64,000 nt of DNA from Arenibacter aquaticus. GTDB taxonomy: Bacteria; Bacteroidota; Bacteroidia; Flavobacteriales; Flavobacteriaceae. A model generated the notes under the pieces. That model made no database searches. It had not been told where the DNA came from and was given only the letters and a program-made list of their open reading frames with translations. Position numbers and translations under genes: made by a program. The stretch is taken from NCBI RefSeq assembly GCF_003957295.1, contig NZ_RQPJ01000003.1, positions 315,125-379,124 on the forward strand, in the 5' to 3' direction. Positions 38,208-46,764 of the stretch are shown in pieces. Numbering within the stretch: position 1 is the stretch's first letter; every line of letters begins with the position of its first letter.

Positions 38208-38366
38208 AATAGATCAAGGACGACTGCCCATAGCAGCGCTGGACTTGGGAATAGCTCAACTGTTTTGAACGAACTGCAGAAACACGGAATCAAAAAGATT
38301 CCGGAAGACCAAGCCAAGAGCTACTTGGACACAAGGGAGTCCCCTAAAATGGTCGTCGTATATTAG
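38208..38366 (+). pseudogene. Possible decayed gene fragment, unidentified
   Basis: An open frame of 52 codons between TAG 38205 and TAG 38364 without a usable start. Its last part (STVLNELQKHGIKKIPEDQ, then SPKMVVVY at the end) reads like the C terminus of a cytosolic protein. A second frame over the first 50 bases (GRLPIAALDLGIAQLF) may be the same protein before a frameshift. No family recognised; evidence is weak. Confidence 0.3.
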
Positions 38367-38431
38367 AATAGCACATCTTGTTTTATCAATTTCAACTCCT
38401 TATGATCTCGGCCTGCACGAGCAAGCGGGCA

Positions 38432-38470
38432 CAAAAAAAAGGGTCGGACTCTTTTTCTAAAGTCCGACCC
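38432..38470 (-). terminator. Terminator after the 38510 sulfatase
   Basis: Perfect 10-bp stem GGGTCGGACT / AGTCCGACCC (38441-38450 with 38461-38470), 10-nt loop, followed on the minus strand by eight T. It also separates the convergent ThuA-domain gene. Confidence 0.88.
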
Positions 38471-38509
38471 CAATTATTTTTAAAATATGTGCTTTAAATG
38501 ATACAGGGT

Positions 38510-39910
38510 TTAATTAATTCTGCGCTTCATTAATTTGGTTACTGCAGAATCACATTTCTTGGAATAGAGCTCCACTAGATCTTTATATTTTTCATCATAG
38601 GCTAAATTATTAACCTCGTTCACATCTTCTTTTAGGTTATACAGCTCTATAAAATCTGGAGCAGCTTCATACCTAATAAACTTCCATTCCTCATCCCTAT
38701 AACTTTCTGTTTTGGGAAGCAATGACTCCCCTTCCCTTTGATGCTCAAAAAAGGCAGAGGACCGCCAATCAGCAATATCGTCATCATAAAAGGACGTCAG
38801 ACTCTCACCTTGATAGCTTTTGGGAATTTTCACTCCCGCCAAATCCAAGATGGTGGGGGCAATATCCAAGTTCAACACCATTTCCTCAAAGGTTTTCCCT
38901 CTATCGGATTCTGATTGTCTGGGATCATAGATCATTAGAGGTACACGAAGCGACTGCTCGTGCATCAACCATTTACCAGCAAATCCACGTTCACCCAAAT
39001 AGTAACCGTTATCTCCCATAAATACAATTACGGTATTATCTGCCAAGCCCTCTTCTTCCAATGTGGTCCTTATTCTACCTATTACACTATCTACCGTACT
39101 GATCATCTTATAATATCCTTTCACCATTTTCTGGAACTTCTCTGGGGTATCATAGCGCCAGTACCATCTTTTCCTGTTCATGGAGTGTTTCATAAACTCG
39201 GGCAATGCCTCAAAAAAGGCAGGGTCTGCCGTTTCAGGGGTGGGAATTTCATTATTTACATACAAACTATCGGCATATTCTGGCCAGAAATACTGTTCCT
39301 CGGCACCATCATCCGCGTGTGGCGACCAAAAGGATAATGAAAGACAAAAAGGTTTATCTTTTTCAGATTTAATAAAGTCTAAGGCATGATCCCCATTAAT
39401 ATCGGCCAAATGTTTTTCCTTACCGTCAACTTCCCTGAGGTAGGGCCAAAATGTCTTTACACTGGTATCAAACAACGAATCTTCCACGCCCTTATTGACT
39501 TTTACCCCAAATTTACCAATGAGACCAGTTCTATACCCTGCTTTTTTAAGCAGATAAGGATAACTCTCATACATATAGGCATCCTTCAATTTAGGCTTGC
39601 CAAAATTAAAATCGTGGGTTCTTTCATATAAACCCGTAAGGATAGTAGCCCTACTCGCCGCACAGATAGGTGTGGTTACAAAGGCGTTTTTAAAATACAG
39701 GCCAGAACTGGCCAATTTATCCATATTGGGGGTGTTGATTATGGAATTACCGGCAAAGCCCAAGGCATCCCATCGTTGATCATCGGTAAGGATAAAAATA
39801 ATATTTGGTTTTTCCGCAACAACCTCCTCCGGCTTTTGCCCCCCATCTTTACATGAGGCAACAAACACCAAAAACAACACTATAGCTACTACTTTTACTA
39901 ATTTCTTCAT
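38510..39910 (-). CDS. Lipoprotein sulfatase, S1 family, atypical motifs (CAASR, GKFG)
   Basis: 466 aa with lipoprotein signal LVFVASC (Cys20). Motifs: LTDDQRWDALGFAGN, C83-A-A-S-R-ATILTG (Ala in place of the common Pro, an accepted variant of the formylglycine motif), FWSPHAD and MGDNGYYLGERGFAGKW. The block normally reading GKWHLG is GKFGVK, so the usual His is missing. It may belong to a subfamily with this change or have altered activity. It lies 38 bp downstream of the sulfatase at 39949-41799 and ends at a strong terminator, so the two sulfatases form a short operon. Confidence 0.88.
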   Translation of the reverse strand: MKKLVKVVAIVLFLVFVASCKDGGQKPEEVVAEKPNIIFILTDDQRWDALGFAGNSIINTPNMDKLASSGLYFKNAFVTTPICAASRATILTGLYERTHDFNFGKPKLKDAYMYESYPYLLKKAGYRTGLIGKFGVKVNKGVEDSLFDTSVKTFWPYLREVDGKEKHLADINGDHALDFIKSEKDKPFCLSLSFWSPHADDGAEEQYFWPEYADSLYVNNEIPTPETADPAFFEALPEFMKHSMNRKRWYWRYDTPEKFQKMVKGYYKMISTVDSVIGRIRTTLEEEGLADNTVIVFMGDNGYYLGERGFAGKWLMHEQSLRVPLMIYDPRQSESDRGKTFEEMVLNLDIAPTILDLAGVKIPKSYQGESLTSFYDDDIADWRSSAFFEHQREGESLLPKTESYRDEEWKFIRYEAAPDFIELYNLKEDVNEVNNLAYDEKYKDLVELYSKKCDSAVTKLMKRRIN

Positions 39911-39948
39911 TTTACTACAATAAAATACAACCTATTTAAACATATAAA

Positions 39949-41799
39949 TTAATCGAACAGCACTACTTTCTGCTCATAGCCCTTCCTTAGAATCTCATCT
40001 GGCACTGAGGGCACATATTCACTTATTTTCTGGGCATCTCCGGCACCTAAATAATCGACATATACAAAACCCGCTCCACTGATCTTATCATTCCTTAGCC
40101 TAAATGAAGATTGAAAGCAGGTAACGCCAGCCTTTAGATCTACCACAAACTTGGCAGATTTCATTTTATCATCCAACTGTACCGTTTGTTCTATATTACC
40201 CACTTTTAGGGAAGCTGATTTAAAACTATTCTGCGTTTCCCCCTTGGCATTCTCATTAATTCTTTTTCCCGTCTCATTGGGCCACCTATTTACATACACC
40301 TCATACCTACCATCACGTGCCACGTTTACCGTCCATATTTTTTCCTTATTTCTGGTATGTGCGTCATGGGAATACAGGGTAACGGGGTTTTCATGCTCGG
40401 TACCCACATACATGGTTGCATATTCCCCAAATTCTACGGAAACATCTTCCCACCAATCCTCATACCGCTTATAAAGTTCTTCTACAACCTCTGGATTTTC
40501 TGTCGCTACGTTCACCTTTTGCTCTCCATCTTCTTTGATGCTGTACAATTCCTTTTCCTCCCTGTTCACCAATCTCCAATCTTTGGTAAGCACTTGGTAT
40601 TCCTTATCCTTTACAGGGTATTCCACACGTTGATTGTGTACCACTACCGTTCTATCATCTTGCCAATTTGTCAACTCCCCATTTAAAAGAGGCGCTAGGC
40701 TTCTACCATCAAACTCTAAATTATCCGCCCCTTTAAGTCCGCATAATTCTATTAGGGTGGGAAGCACATCTACATGGGCCGAAAGCGCATCTATATCCTT
40801 GCCGCCCTCTATTCCTCCTTCTGGCCAGCGAATAAAGAATGGCACCCGGTGGGCATTCTCATACCCCCATATCTTTGCCCCTCTCATACCAGCGGTATAT
40901 CCTTCTTCAACATAACCTGTTTCAAAATCCATCTCAACACCACCAAACCACGGACAGGGTCCATTGTCGGTCATAAAAATGACTATTGTATTCTCATCAA
41001 GCCCCAAATCACTCACCTTGCGAAATAGCGTGGCAACATCCTCATCAATTTTTTCCACCATGCCATAATACTTCGCCAAGCGTTCCGATACCTTGCCTTT
41101 AAAAGGCTCTACATATTTCTCATCCACATTCAAAGGCGCATGGGGAAGGTTGGTAGGGATATAACAAAAAAATGGCTCGTCCTTGTTCTTCTCTATATAG
41201 TTAATAGCTTCATTAAACCATACCGTATTACAGTAGCCGTCATATTTCTCAAATTTACCATTGTGCTTATAGGTGTCGTCATAATAATCGTTGCCCCAAA
41301 AATCCGGTGATTGGCCTATGCCACCTCCACCATGCACTATGGCTTCCTGAAACCCCCTGTCGTTGGGTCTAAAGGGATAATTCTCTCCAAGATGCCATTT
41401 ACCAAAGATACCCGTCTTATAGCCATTGTCTGAAAATACGTCAGCCACTGTGGTCACCCCTTCCTTTAGCAAGGACCTCCCTCCAATGGTATGCCATACC
41501 CCTGCCCTGGCAGAATAGGTACCAGTAAGCAGCGCAGACCTTGTAGGGGAGCAGGAAGGATCCACGTGAAAGTCCGTAAAACGAACACTCTCGTTATAAA
41601 ATTGATCTAGATTGGGAGTTTTAACATACGGACTACCCAGACAACCTAAATCGCCATACCCTTGATCATCGGTCATGATCAAAATAACATTAGGTTTCTT
41701 AGGGCCTGATATTGCGACCTCTTTTTTTGAATCTTCCTTACAACTTATTAAAACCAGCCCGAGTACCAAGGCTAAAGCAACACCTTTTATTTTTAGCAT
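39949..41799 (-). CDS. Lipoprotein arylsulfatase, S1 family (CSPTR), with C-terminal beta domain
   Basis: 616 aa with lipoprotein signal LVLISC (Cys20). Motifs: MTDDQGYGDLGCLGSP, C83-S-P-T-R-SALLTG, GKWHLGENYPFRPNDRGF, TNLPHAPLNV and MTDNGPCPW. After ~residue 480 it carries an additional beta-rich domain (VNVARDGRYEVYVNRWP), as does the 4580-6346 sulfatase. The two share the GENYP / GDNYP block and the GGIGQ segment and are clearly the closest pair of the eight sulfatases here. It is the first gene of a two-sulfatase operon, beginning 73 bp after the end of the ROK regulator gene, past that gene's own terminator. Confidence 0.92.
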   Translation of the reverse strand: MLKIKGVALALVLGLVLISCKEDSKKEVAISGPKKPNVILIMTDDQGYGDLGCLGSPYVKTPNLDQFYNESVRFTDFHVDPSCSPTRSALLTGTYSARAGVWHTIGGRSLLKEGVTTVADVFSDNGYKTGIFGKWHLGENYPFRPNDRGFQEAIVHGGGGIGQSPDFWGNDYYDDTYKHNGKFEKYDGYCNTVWFNEAINYIEKNKDEPFFCYIPTNLPHAPLNVDEKYVEPFKGKVSERLAKYYGMVEKIDEDVATLFRKVSDLGLDENTIVIFMTDNGPCPWFGGVEMDFETGYVEEGYTAGMRGAKIWGYENAHRVPFFIRWPEGGIEGGKDIDALSAHVDVLPTLIELCGLKGADNLEFDGRSLAPLLNGELTNWQDDRTVVVHNQRVEYPVKDKEYQVLTKDWRLVNREEKELYSIKEDGEQKVNVATENPEVVEELYKRYEDWWEDVSVEFGEYATMYVGTEHENPVTLYSHDAHTRNKEKIWTVNVARDGRYEVYVNRWPNETGKRINENAKGETQNSFKSASLKVGNIEQTVQLDDKMKSAKFVVDLKAGVTCFQSSFRLRNDKISGAGFVYVDYLGAGDAQKISEYVPSVPDEILRKGYEQKVVLFD

Positions 41800-41837
41800 T
41801 ATATTTTTATTGATTTTGTGCCCTAGCTGAAAAAGAC

Positions 41838-41865
41838 AAAAGTTGCATCAAGAAAAAGATGCAAC
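41838..41865 (-). terminator. Terminator after ROK regulator gene
   Basis: Stem GTTGCATC / GATGCAAC (41842-41849 with 41858-41865), 8-nt loop, then on the minus strand a T-rich tail (TTTTGTCTTTTT). It begins 8 bp beyond the ROK stop codon. Confidence 0.75.
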
Positions 41866-41872
41866 CTTCTGT

Positions 41873-43111
41873 TTATTTAGTTTTTTTGGCACCGGATAAT
41901 TCCAAGTTTAAAATTTTCTCCAGGACTACGGATACCGCACCAATGGAAGTTGCCTGATCACCAAATGTAGAGGGTTGTATTTTAACCCTTGTATTTCCGG
42001 CCAAGAGGTACTTATCACGCTTCTCCTCTATTAAATTGAAAAGCAGATCGCCATTCAAGGAAATCCCACCTCCTATATAGACGGTTTCCGGATTTAATAA
42101 ATTTGCCAAGGTCCCTATTCCTTTACAGAGGTACTCTGCTACCTCATCATATATTTTTAGGGATGCAGGGTCTCCTTTTTTTGCTGCCCGTGCTACCAAT
42201 TCGGCCGTAATAAGGTCCTGATTCCCTCTACATAGTTCATTTAACAATTCAGATCCGTTTTCTGCCAACAACTGCTTGCCCAAAGAGGCGATCCTATGAC
42301 CAGAGGCCAAAGCCTCCAGACACCCGTACATACCACACTTACACTGCACGGTACTATCCGTATCCACTGCAATATGTCCAAACTCCCCGGCGAATCCGGA
42401 AAAACCTTTTAAAAGATTCCCCTCAACCACCAAACCGGAGGCAATTCCGTATCCAATGTTTATAACGGCAAAATTTTTCTGGTTATTCTTCTCTCCCATC
42501 TTCATCTCACCCAGTGCCATCAATCGCGTTGAATTATCATAGAAAAAAGGCAAGTCCAAATGCTTGTCCAACTCCTGCCTTAGATCAATGTTTGTCCAAC
42601 CAAAATCGGGCGAAGATTCAATAATTCCCGTTTTACTATTCACCAAACCGGCAACACCAATCCCAACTCCCCATATTTTTGCTCTAGGCTCCTTCCTACT
42701 CTGGAGTTTGTTAATCAGCTTAACAACCTTGTCAACAATACTCAAAAATCCCTTTTCCAATTCGGTAGGAACCTGTATCTCGGAAATAAAATTGGCATTA
42801 AGATCAACCATGCACCCCCGTATATAGGTGGCGCCCAAATCTATTCCAATTATGTAATTGTTATCATTTTTAAATTTAACGATCATGGGCGGGCGGCCTC
42901 CACTGGAACTACCTACACCAAGACTTTCTACCAGACCATCAACATTTATCAACTCATCTACAATCCTAGTAATGGACGGGGGCGTTAACCCCGACTCCTT
43001 AGCCAAGGCAGACCTACTAATTTCCTTATTGTGCTTAATCAGCTTTAAAACCACCTTTTTATTGGCAAGATGCAAAAGCGCCGCATCCATTTTTGCGTAT
43101 TCTTTTTTCAT
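41873..43111 (-). CDS. ROK-family transcriptional regulator (NagC/XylR type)
   Basis: 412 aa, cytoplasmic. Residues ~15-70 form a winged helix-turn-helix (RSALAKESGLTPPSITRIVDELI). From ~85 a ROK sugar-kinase fold follows, with the phosphate loop GIDLGATYIRG, GEFGHIAVD (H246) and a zinc site CKCGMYGC (C257, C259, C264). At the position of the catalytic Asp of ROK kinases (N-D before the ALGE block) the sequence reads N193-S194, which favours a sugar-sensing repressor without kinase activity. It is the only transcription factor visible among the PUL genes, so it is a candidate regulator of the neighbouring sulfatase and SusC/SusD operons. Its effector is unknown. Confidence 0.88.
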   Translation of the reverse strand: MKKEYAKMDAALLHLANKKVVLKLIKHNKEISRSALAKESGLTPPSITRIVDELINVDGLVESLGVGSSSGGRPPMIVKFKNDNNYIIGIDLGATYIRGCMVDLNANFISEIQVPTELEKGFLSIVDKVVKLINKLQSRKEPRAKIWGVGIGVAGLVNSKTGIIESSPDFGWTNIDLRQELDKHLDLPFFYDNSTRLMALGEMKMGEKNNQKNFAVINIGYGIASGLVVEGNLLKGFSGFAGEFGHIAVDTDSTVQCKCGMYGCLEALASGHRIASLGKQLLAENGSELLNELCRGNQDLITAELVARAAKKGDPASLKIYDEVAEYLCKGIGTLANLLNPETVYIGGGISLNGDLLFNLIEEKRDKYLLAGNTRVKIQPSTFGDQATSIGAVSVVLEKILNLELSGAKKTK

Positions 43112-43420
43112 GTAATAAGGGTTATGTTTATCAAAGATATTAAAATACCTTTCATATATGACTTTTCAATAAAAAATTTTTAAAATACTAAACCCCATTT
43201 AATTAGCAAATACCATATACGCGGCAGTTAATTTTAAATTAACCTTTAATTTACAAAAGTAGTCGATTTTTAGGGCTAGGATACAAACTTATAATAATTA
43301 TATTAAAAAGATAATCGGGACCACCTTTTGCAGGATAAATAATAAAATAGCTCTAAAATTATGTGTTATCCTTAAAAAATGGATTAGGCATCAAACAATC
43401 CTGCCATAAACTATCCACGT

Positions 43421-43757
43421 TTAATCTTCCTCTATGTTTTCAATATTTTCAATATCCAAAACAAAGATATTACGCCCATGTGTACCGTTATTTTCGGTTT
43501 TCCGTAGATAGCCCGAACCTGCTCCCACCTACAAGGTATTTGGCCTATCTGTATGACCTGCAATGGTTTCAATTCTACCCCCCATAAATTCTGGCCCCAC
43601 TGCTCTCCATTTTAATTTTGCATATGATGATTGCTGTATTGATTGCAAATGATCTTGCCAGGATTTCTGCCTAAACGCTGGCAATGATTGGTCTTGGGCT
43701 AATGCGTACATAGACATCATCAAACAAATTAGGACCGTCCTAGAAACATTTTTTCAT
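43421..43757 (-). pseudogene. Wrecked BNR/sortilin-type beta-propeller gene
   Basis: A remnant of a paralogue of the next gene upstream (43821-46451). Three lesions are visible. The ATG at 43757 is followed by a six-A run; with one A fewer the frame would read MKNVSRTVLICLMMSMYALAQ in pieces, a good signal peptide. The frame then gives WRAVGPEFMGGRIETIAGH and an in-frame TAG where the family has Tyr (NTL-stop-VGAGSG). Finally YLRKTENNG is joined directly to THGRNIFVLDIE, which in intact homologues sits hundreds of residues later, so most propeller blades are deleted. It ends at TAA 43421. Confidence 0.75.
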
Positions 43758-43820
43758 ACTATACATGCTGCACTAACTATGTCAGGCTTGACTCATTTTT
43801 TTATTGACATATCCTGTTCT

Positions 43821-46451
43821 CTAATGCTTGGGCCTACTCCCCTCCTCTACCTTTAATGTTCCTGTCAAGGTCTCCCCATTCATTTCCAGCAATATTTTAT
43901 ATACACCCTTCTCAATAAATTTGTCATAATGGATAAAATAAGGTTTTGGACTGCTTTGTTTTTTAATTATCAAATTCCACCTAAATTGGTTCATGCCCTC
44001 TTTTACGGCCAAGGCATGTGACCAGATCAATTCCTCCCCTTCATTATATATTTTAATGTTGACATCTTGACTTTTGGTGGCCCAAAATGTGATAGGTACT
44101 TTATTAATGGTGTTATAGTCTATATCCCTATGCGTATCGTTTACCCAAGGCCTTTTTACGGAGGGAGTATCAAACAAAAAGCTTTTTTTCAAAGGTAATC
44201 CTAACTCCAAAGCTTTGTGCAGCGGCTTCAGATTTGTTTTGTAAATACCCCTGCCATGGGTTGCTACCAAAAGATCAGATGTATTTTCTTCAATCTCGAG
44301 ATCTGCCACAGCAACAATAGGCATATTCTCGCCCAGCAAAGACCATGTTGCCCCCCTATCCACCGAAATATATACTCCGCGCAAGAGCCCTGCATAGAGC
44401 ACATCTTCAAACTTGGGGTCTTCACAGATAACATAAGCTGTTTCATTGGGCAAGTTCCCCTGTATTTTATGCCATTTTTTACCTCCGTCTTCGCTTACAT
44501 AAATATGATTGGAAAAGTCGTCATAATTAATTCCGGACAAAGTAATATAGATCCTGGATGCGTCGTATTTTGAAGGAACAATGCTACGTATATATCCATT
44601 TGGAAGACCTTCTGAATATTCTTTCCACTTAGCTCCATCATCCTTGGTAGCCCAAAAGGCACCTTTATCCGTGCCAACGTACAAATACCCAGGTTTTATT
44701 GGCGACTCTGCAAAAGCCCCGGCCGAAAATGACTGCTTTTCCGCTTGGGAAGAATTGCTCAGATCACCGCTTATAAGCTGCCAATCATCCCCCCTGTTCT
44801 CACTCTTAAACACATAATTCCCTGCATGATAGAGTGTTTTGGAATCATAATGCGAGATAGCATAGGGAGTAACAAAATTATATTGTAGGGTCCCCCCATG
44901 GTTTTTGGGCAATTTGGGCTTAATGGACACAGACCGATCTTTCTGCATATCTTTTCGTCTAGCGGCTCCATTCTGGGAGCTGAAGTAGACCGTATTGGGA
45001 TCTTCGGGATCAACTTGGGTAATACAGCCATCACCCCCACTCCAAGCATCTATCCATAGGTATTGCCACCGATCTGCATATTTTGGATTCCATTCCACGG
45101 CCGGACCATAAACGGTAGCATCGTCCTGAGTGCCCCCATATACCAGATATGGATCTTGATTGTCCACGGCAATGTCATAAAATTCCCCTGCAGGAATATT
45201 GTTGTGATGCATCCAAGATTTCCCCTTGTTATAGGTAACATAAAGTCCCCCATCATTTCCCACCGCCATATGATCGGGAAAGTCCGGGTTGATCCATAGT
45301 TCGCATTGATCCAGATGAAGTTGGTCCGCGTCACTGGGAAACATATGAAATACATCGCCACCGATTAAATTGAAATCCCTGCCTCCATTGGTGCTATGGG
45401 CCATTCGCACACCGAGTCCGAAAATTTCCTCATCATCCTTGGGATTTACATAGATATCCTGAAAATACCAACCTACAACTGAATTGATCATTAGTTCTTC
45501 GGTATGGGTTCGTTCCCAATGTTTCCCTCCATCCAGAGTTTTGTAAATTTCAGCTGATTCCTTTTGCCCCTTATTGTCTACCAGGGCATATGCCTTTAAG
45601 GGATTTGTATAGGAAACGGCTACACCTATTCGTCCAACTTCCGGGCCTTGTGGAAAACCATTGGATGCCTTTTCCCAAGATTTACCAGCATTCCTACTAA
45701 CATATATAGCGCTATTATTACCGGTAATCCCTGGATTGTTCTCCCATAGGGAAGCATACATAACGTTAGGGTCCGAAGGGGAAATAACAACGTCATTCGC
45801 AGCTGTTTTTTCATCAACGAACAGCACATGCTCCCAGGTATCTCCCCCATCCTCAGTTCTATAGATGCCCCTGTTTTTATTGGTAGACCAGAAATGCCCT
45901 AAAACTGCCACCACAACAATATTAGGGTCTGTGGGGTGCACCGCTATCTCCCCTATATGCCAGGAGTCATCCAGACCACAATGTTTCCAGGTATTCCCAC
46001 CATCAATGGATTTATAAACACCGTTCCCCGGCATTGTAAAATTTCGTGCCTTCTTTAAACTTTCGCCACTCCCTACGTATAGTATGTCCGGGTTTGATGG
46101 GGCCAGCGCTATGTCCCCTATTCCCAAAACTGGTTGATCCTCAAAAAGTGTCTTCCAAGTAAGCCCATTATCGGTCGTCTTCCACAAATTACCTGATCCA
46201 AATGCCACATACATGGTACCAGGGTGGGTTGGATCCAATTGAACAGCTTCTACCCGGGCTGAATTTACAACTGGCCCCAAAGGCTCCCATTGCAATCCCA
46301 ATGTCTTAGCTTGGCTTAGTTTTTTATGCTGGCGATACGATGCTTCCAAAGGGGAAGCTGGCTGTTGACCATCTGCTATTATTGGATGTAAAAATAGCAA
46401 CAGTCCTACTAGGTATAAGAAATGTAGTTTCATCAGATTAAGTTTTTCCAA
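43821..46451 (-). CDS. Secreted BNR/sortilin (VPS10)-type beta-propeller protein
   Basis: 876 aa with signal peptide (LFLHPIIADGQ). About ten BNR/Asp-box repeats are spread over residues ~60-700 (GNLWKTTDNGLTWKTLF, GVYKSIDGGNTWKHCG, GIYRTEDGGDTWEHVL, IYVSRNAGKSWEKAS, HIYVSEDGGKKWHKI), ending with the family block LLVATHGRGIYKTNL. A ~130-residue beta domain finishes the protein. Such proteins are often annotated as glycosyl hydrolases, but most have no demonstrated catalytic residues; binding or an unassigned hydrolase role are both possible. A broken tandem paralogue lies just downstream, so the locus once held at least two. Confidence 0.85.
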   Translation of the reverse strand: MEKLNLMKLHFLYLVGLLLFLHPIIADGQQPASPLEASYRQHKKLSQAKTLGLQWEPLGPVVNSARVEAVQLDPTHPGTMYVAFGSGNLWKTTDNGLTWKTLFEDQPVLGIGDIALAPSNPDILYVGSGESLKKARNFTMPGNGVYKSIDGGNTWKHCGLDDSWHIGEIAVHPTDPNIVVVAVLGHFWSTNKNRGIYRTEDGGDTWEHVLFVDEKTAANDVVISPSDPNVMYASLWENNPGITGNNSAIYVSRNAGKSWEKASNGFPQGPEVGRIGVAVSYTNPLKAYALVDNKGQKESAEIYKTLDGGKHWERTHTEELMINSVVGWYFQDIYVNPKDDEEIFGLGVRMAHSTNGGRDFNLIGGDVFHMFPSDADQLHLDQCELWINPDFPDHMAVGNDGGLYVTYNKGKSWMHHNNIPAGEFYDIAVDNQDPYLVYGGTQDDATVYGPAVEWNPKYADRWQYLWIDAWSGGDGCITQVDPEDPNTVYFSSQNGAARRKDMQKDRSVSIKPKLPKNHGGTLQYNFVTPYAISHYDSKTLYHAGNYVFKSENRGDDWQLISGDLSNSSQAEKQSFSAGAFAESPIKPGYLYVGTDKGAFWATKDDGAKWKEYSEGLPNGYIRSIVPSKYDASRIYITLSGINYDDFSNHIYVSEDGGKKWHKIQGNLPNETAYVICEDPKFEDVLYAGLLRGVYISVDRGATWSLLGENMPIVAVADLEIEENTSDLLVATHGRGIYKTNLKPLHKALELGLPLKKSFLFDTPSVKRPWVNDTHRDIDYNTINKVPITFWATKSQDVNIKIYNEGEELIWSHALAVKEGMNQFRWNLIIKKQSSPKPYFIHYDKFIEKGVYKILLEMNGETLTGTLKVEEGSRPKH

Positions 46452-46764
46452 TATTATGATTTTAGTTTGTCTTTCGTACTATCCATTTGTTCATCGCCAC
46501 TAAGATTGTCATTACAACACCCCATTGAAAGAGGGAAGTTGCCAGACTCGACTGCCCGAAGGGATCCTAGCAATTGCCGAATATATGTTGATGAATTAAG
46601 GCACAATGTGCGCCCAGCTATCCAGCGAATATTTCACCAACCCCGTACTAACCAAGGACTATGCACATCCTTAGAAAAATACTACATTTTATCGTCCTAA
46701 AAGCTCCAAGGCTTTAAACAATGGGCCATACTCCTAGACATCTAATTAGTCCCTTTATACAGTC
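46452..46764. other. Intergenic gap, no gene supported
   Basis: 313 bp between the sulfatase end and the propeller gene start. Short frames on both strands have some protein-like stretches (plus strand LPEGILAIAEYM; minus strand ARIPSGSRVWQLPSF), each broken by stops, which may be old debris. A weak hairpin (AAAGC/GCTTT) near 46705 is not a convincing terminator. Confidence 0.4.

Noticed and set aside
46467..46700. 77-aa plus-strand ORF in the gap upstream of the propeller gene
   Set aside because: No signal, motif or coding-like composition; other frames look equally protein-like, which suggests chance or old debris.
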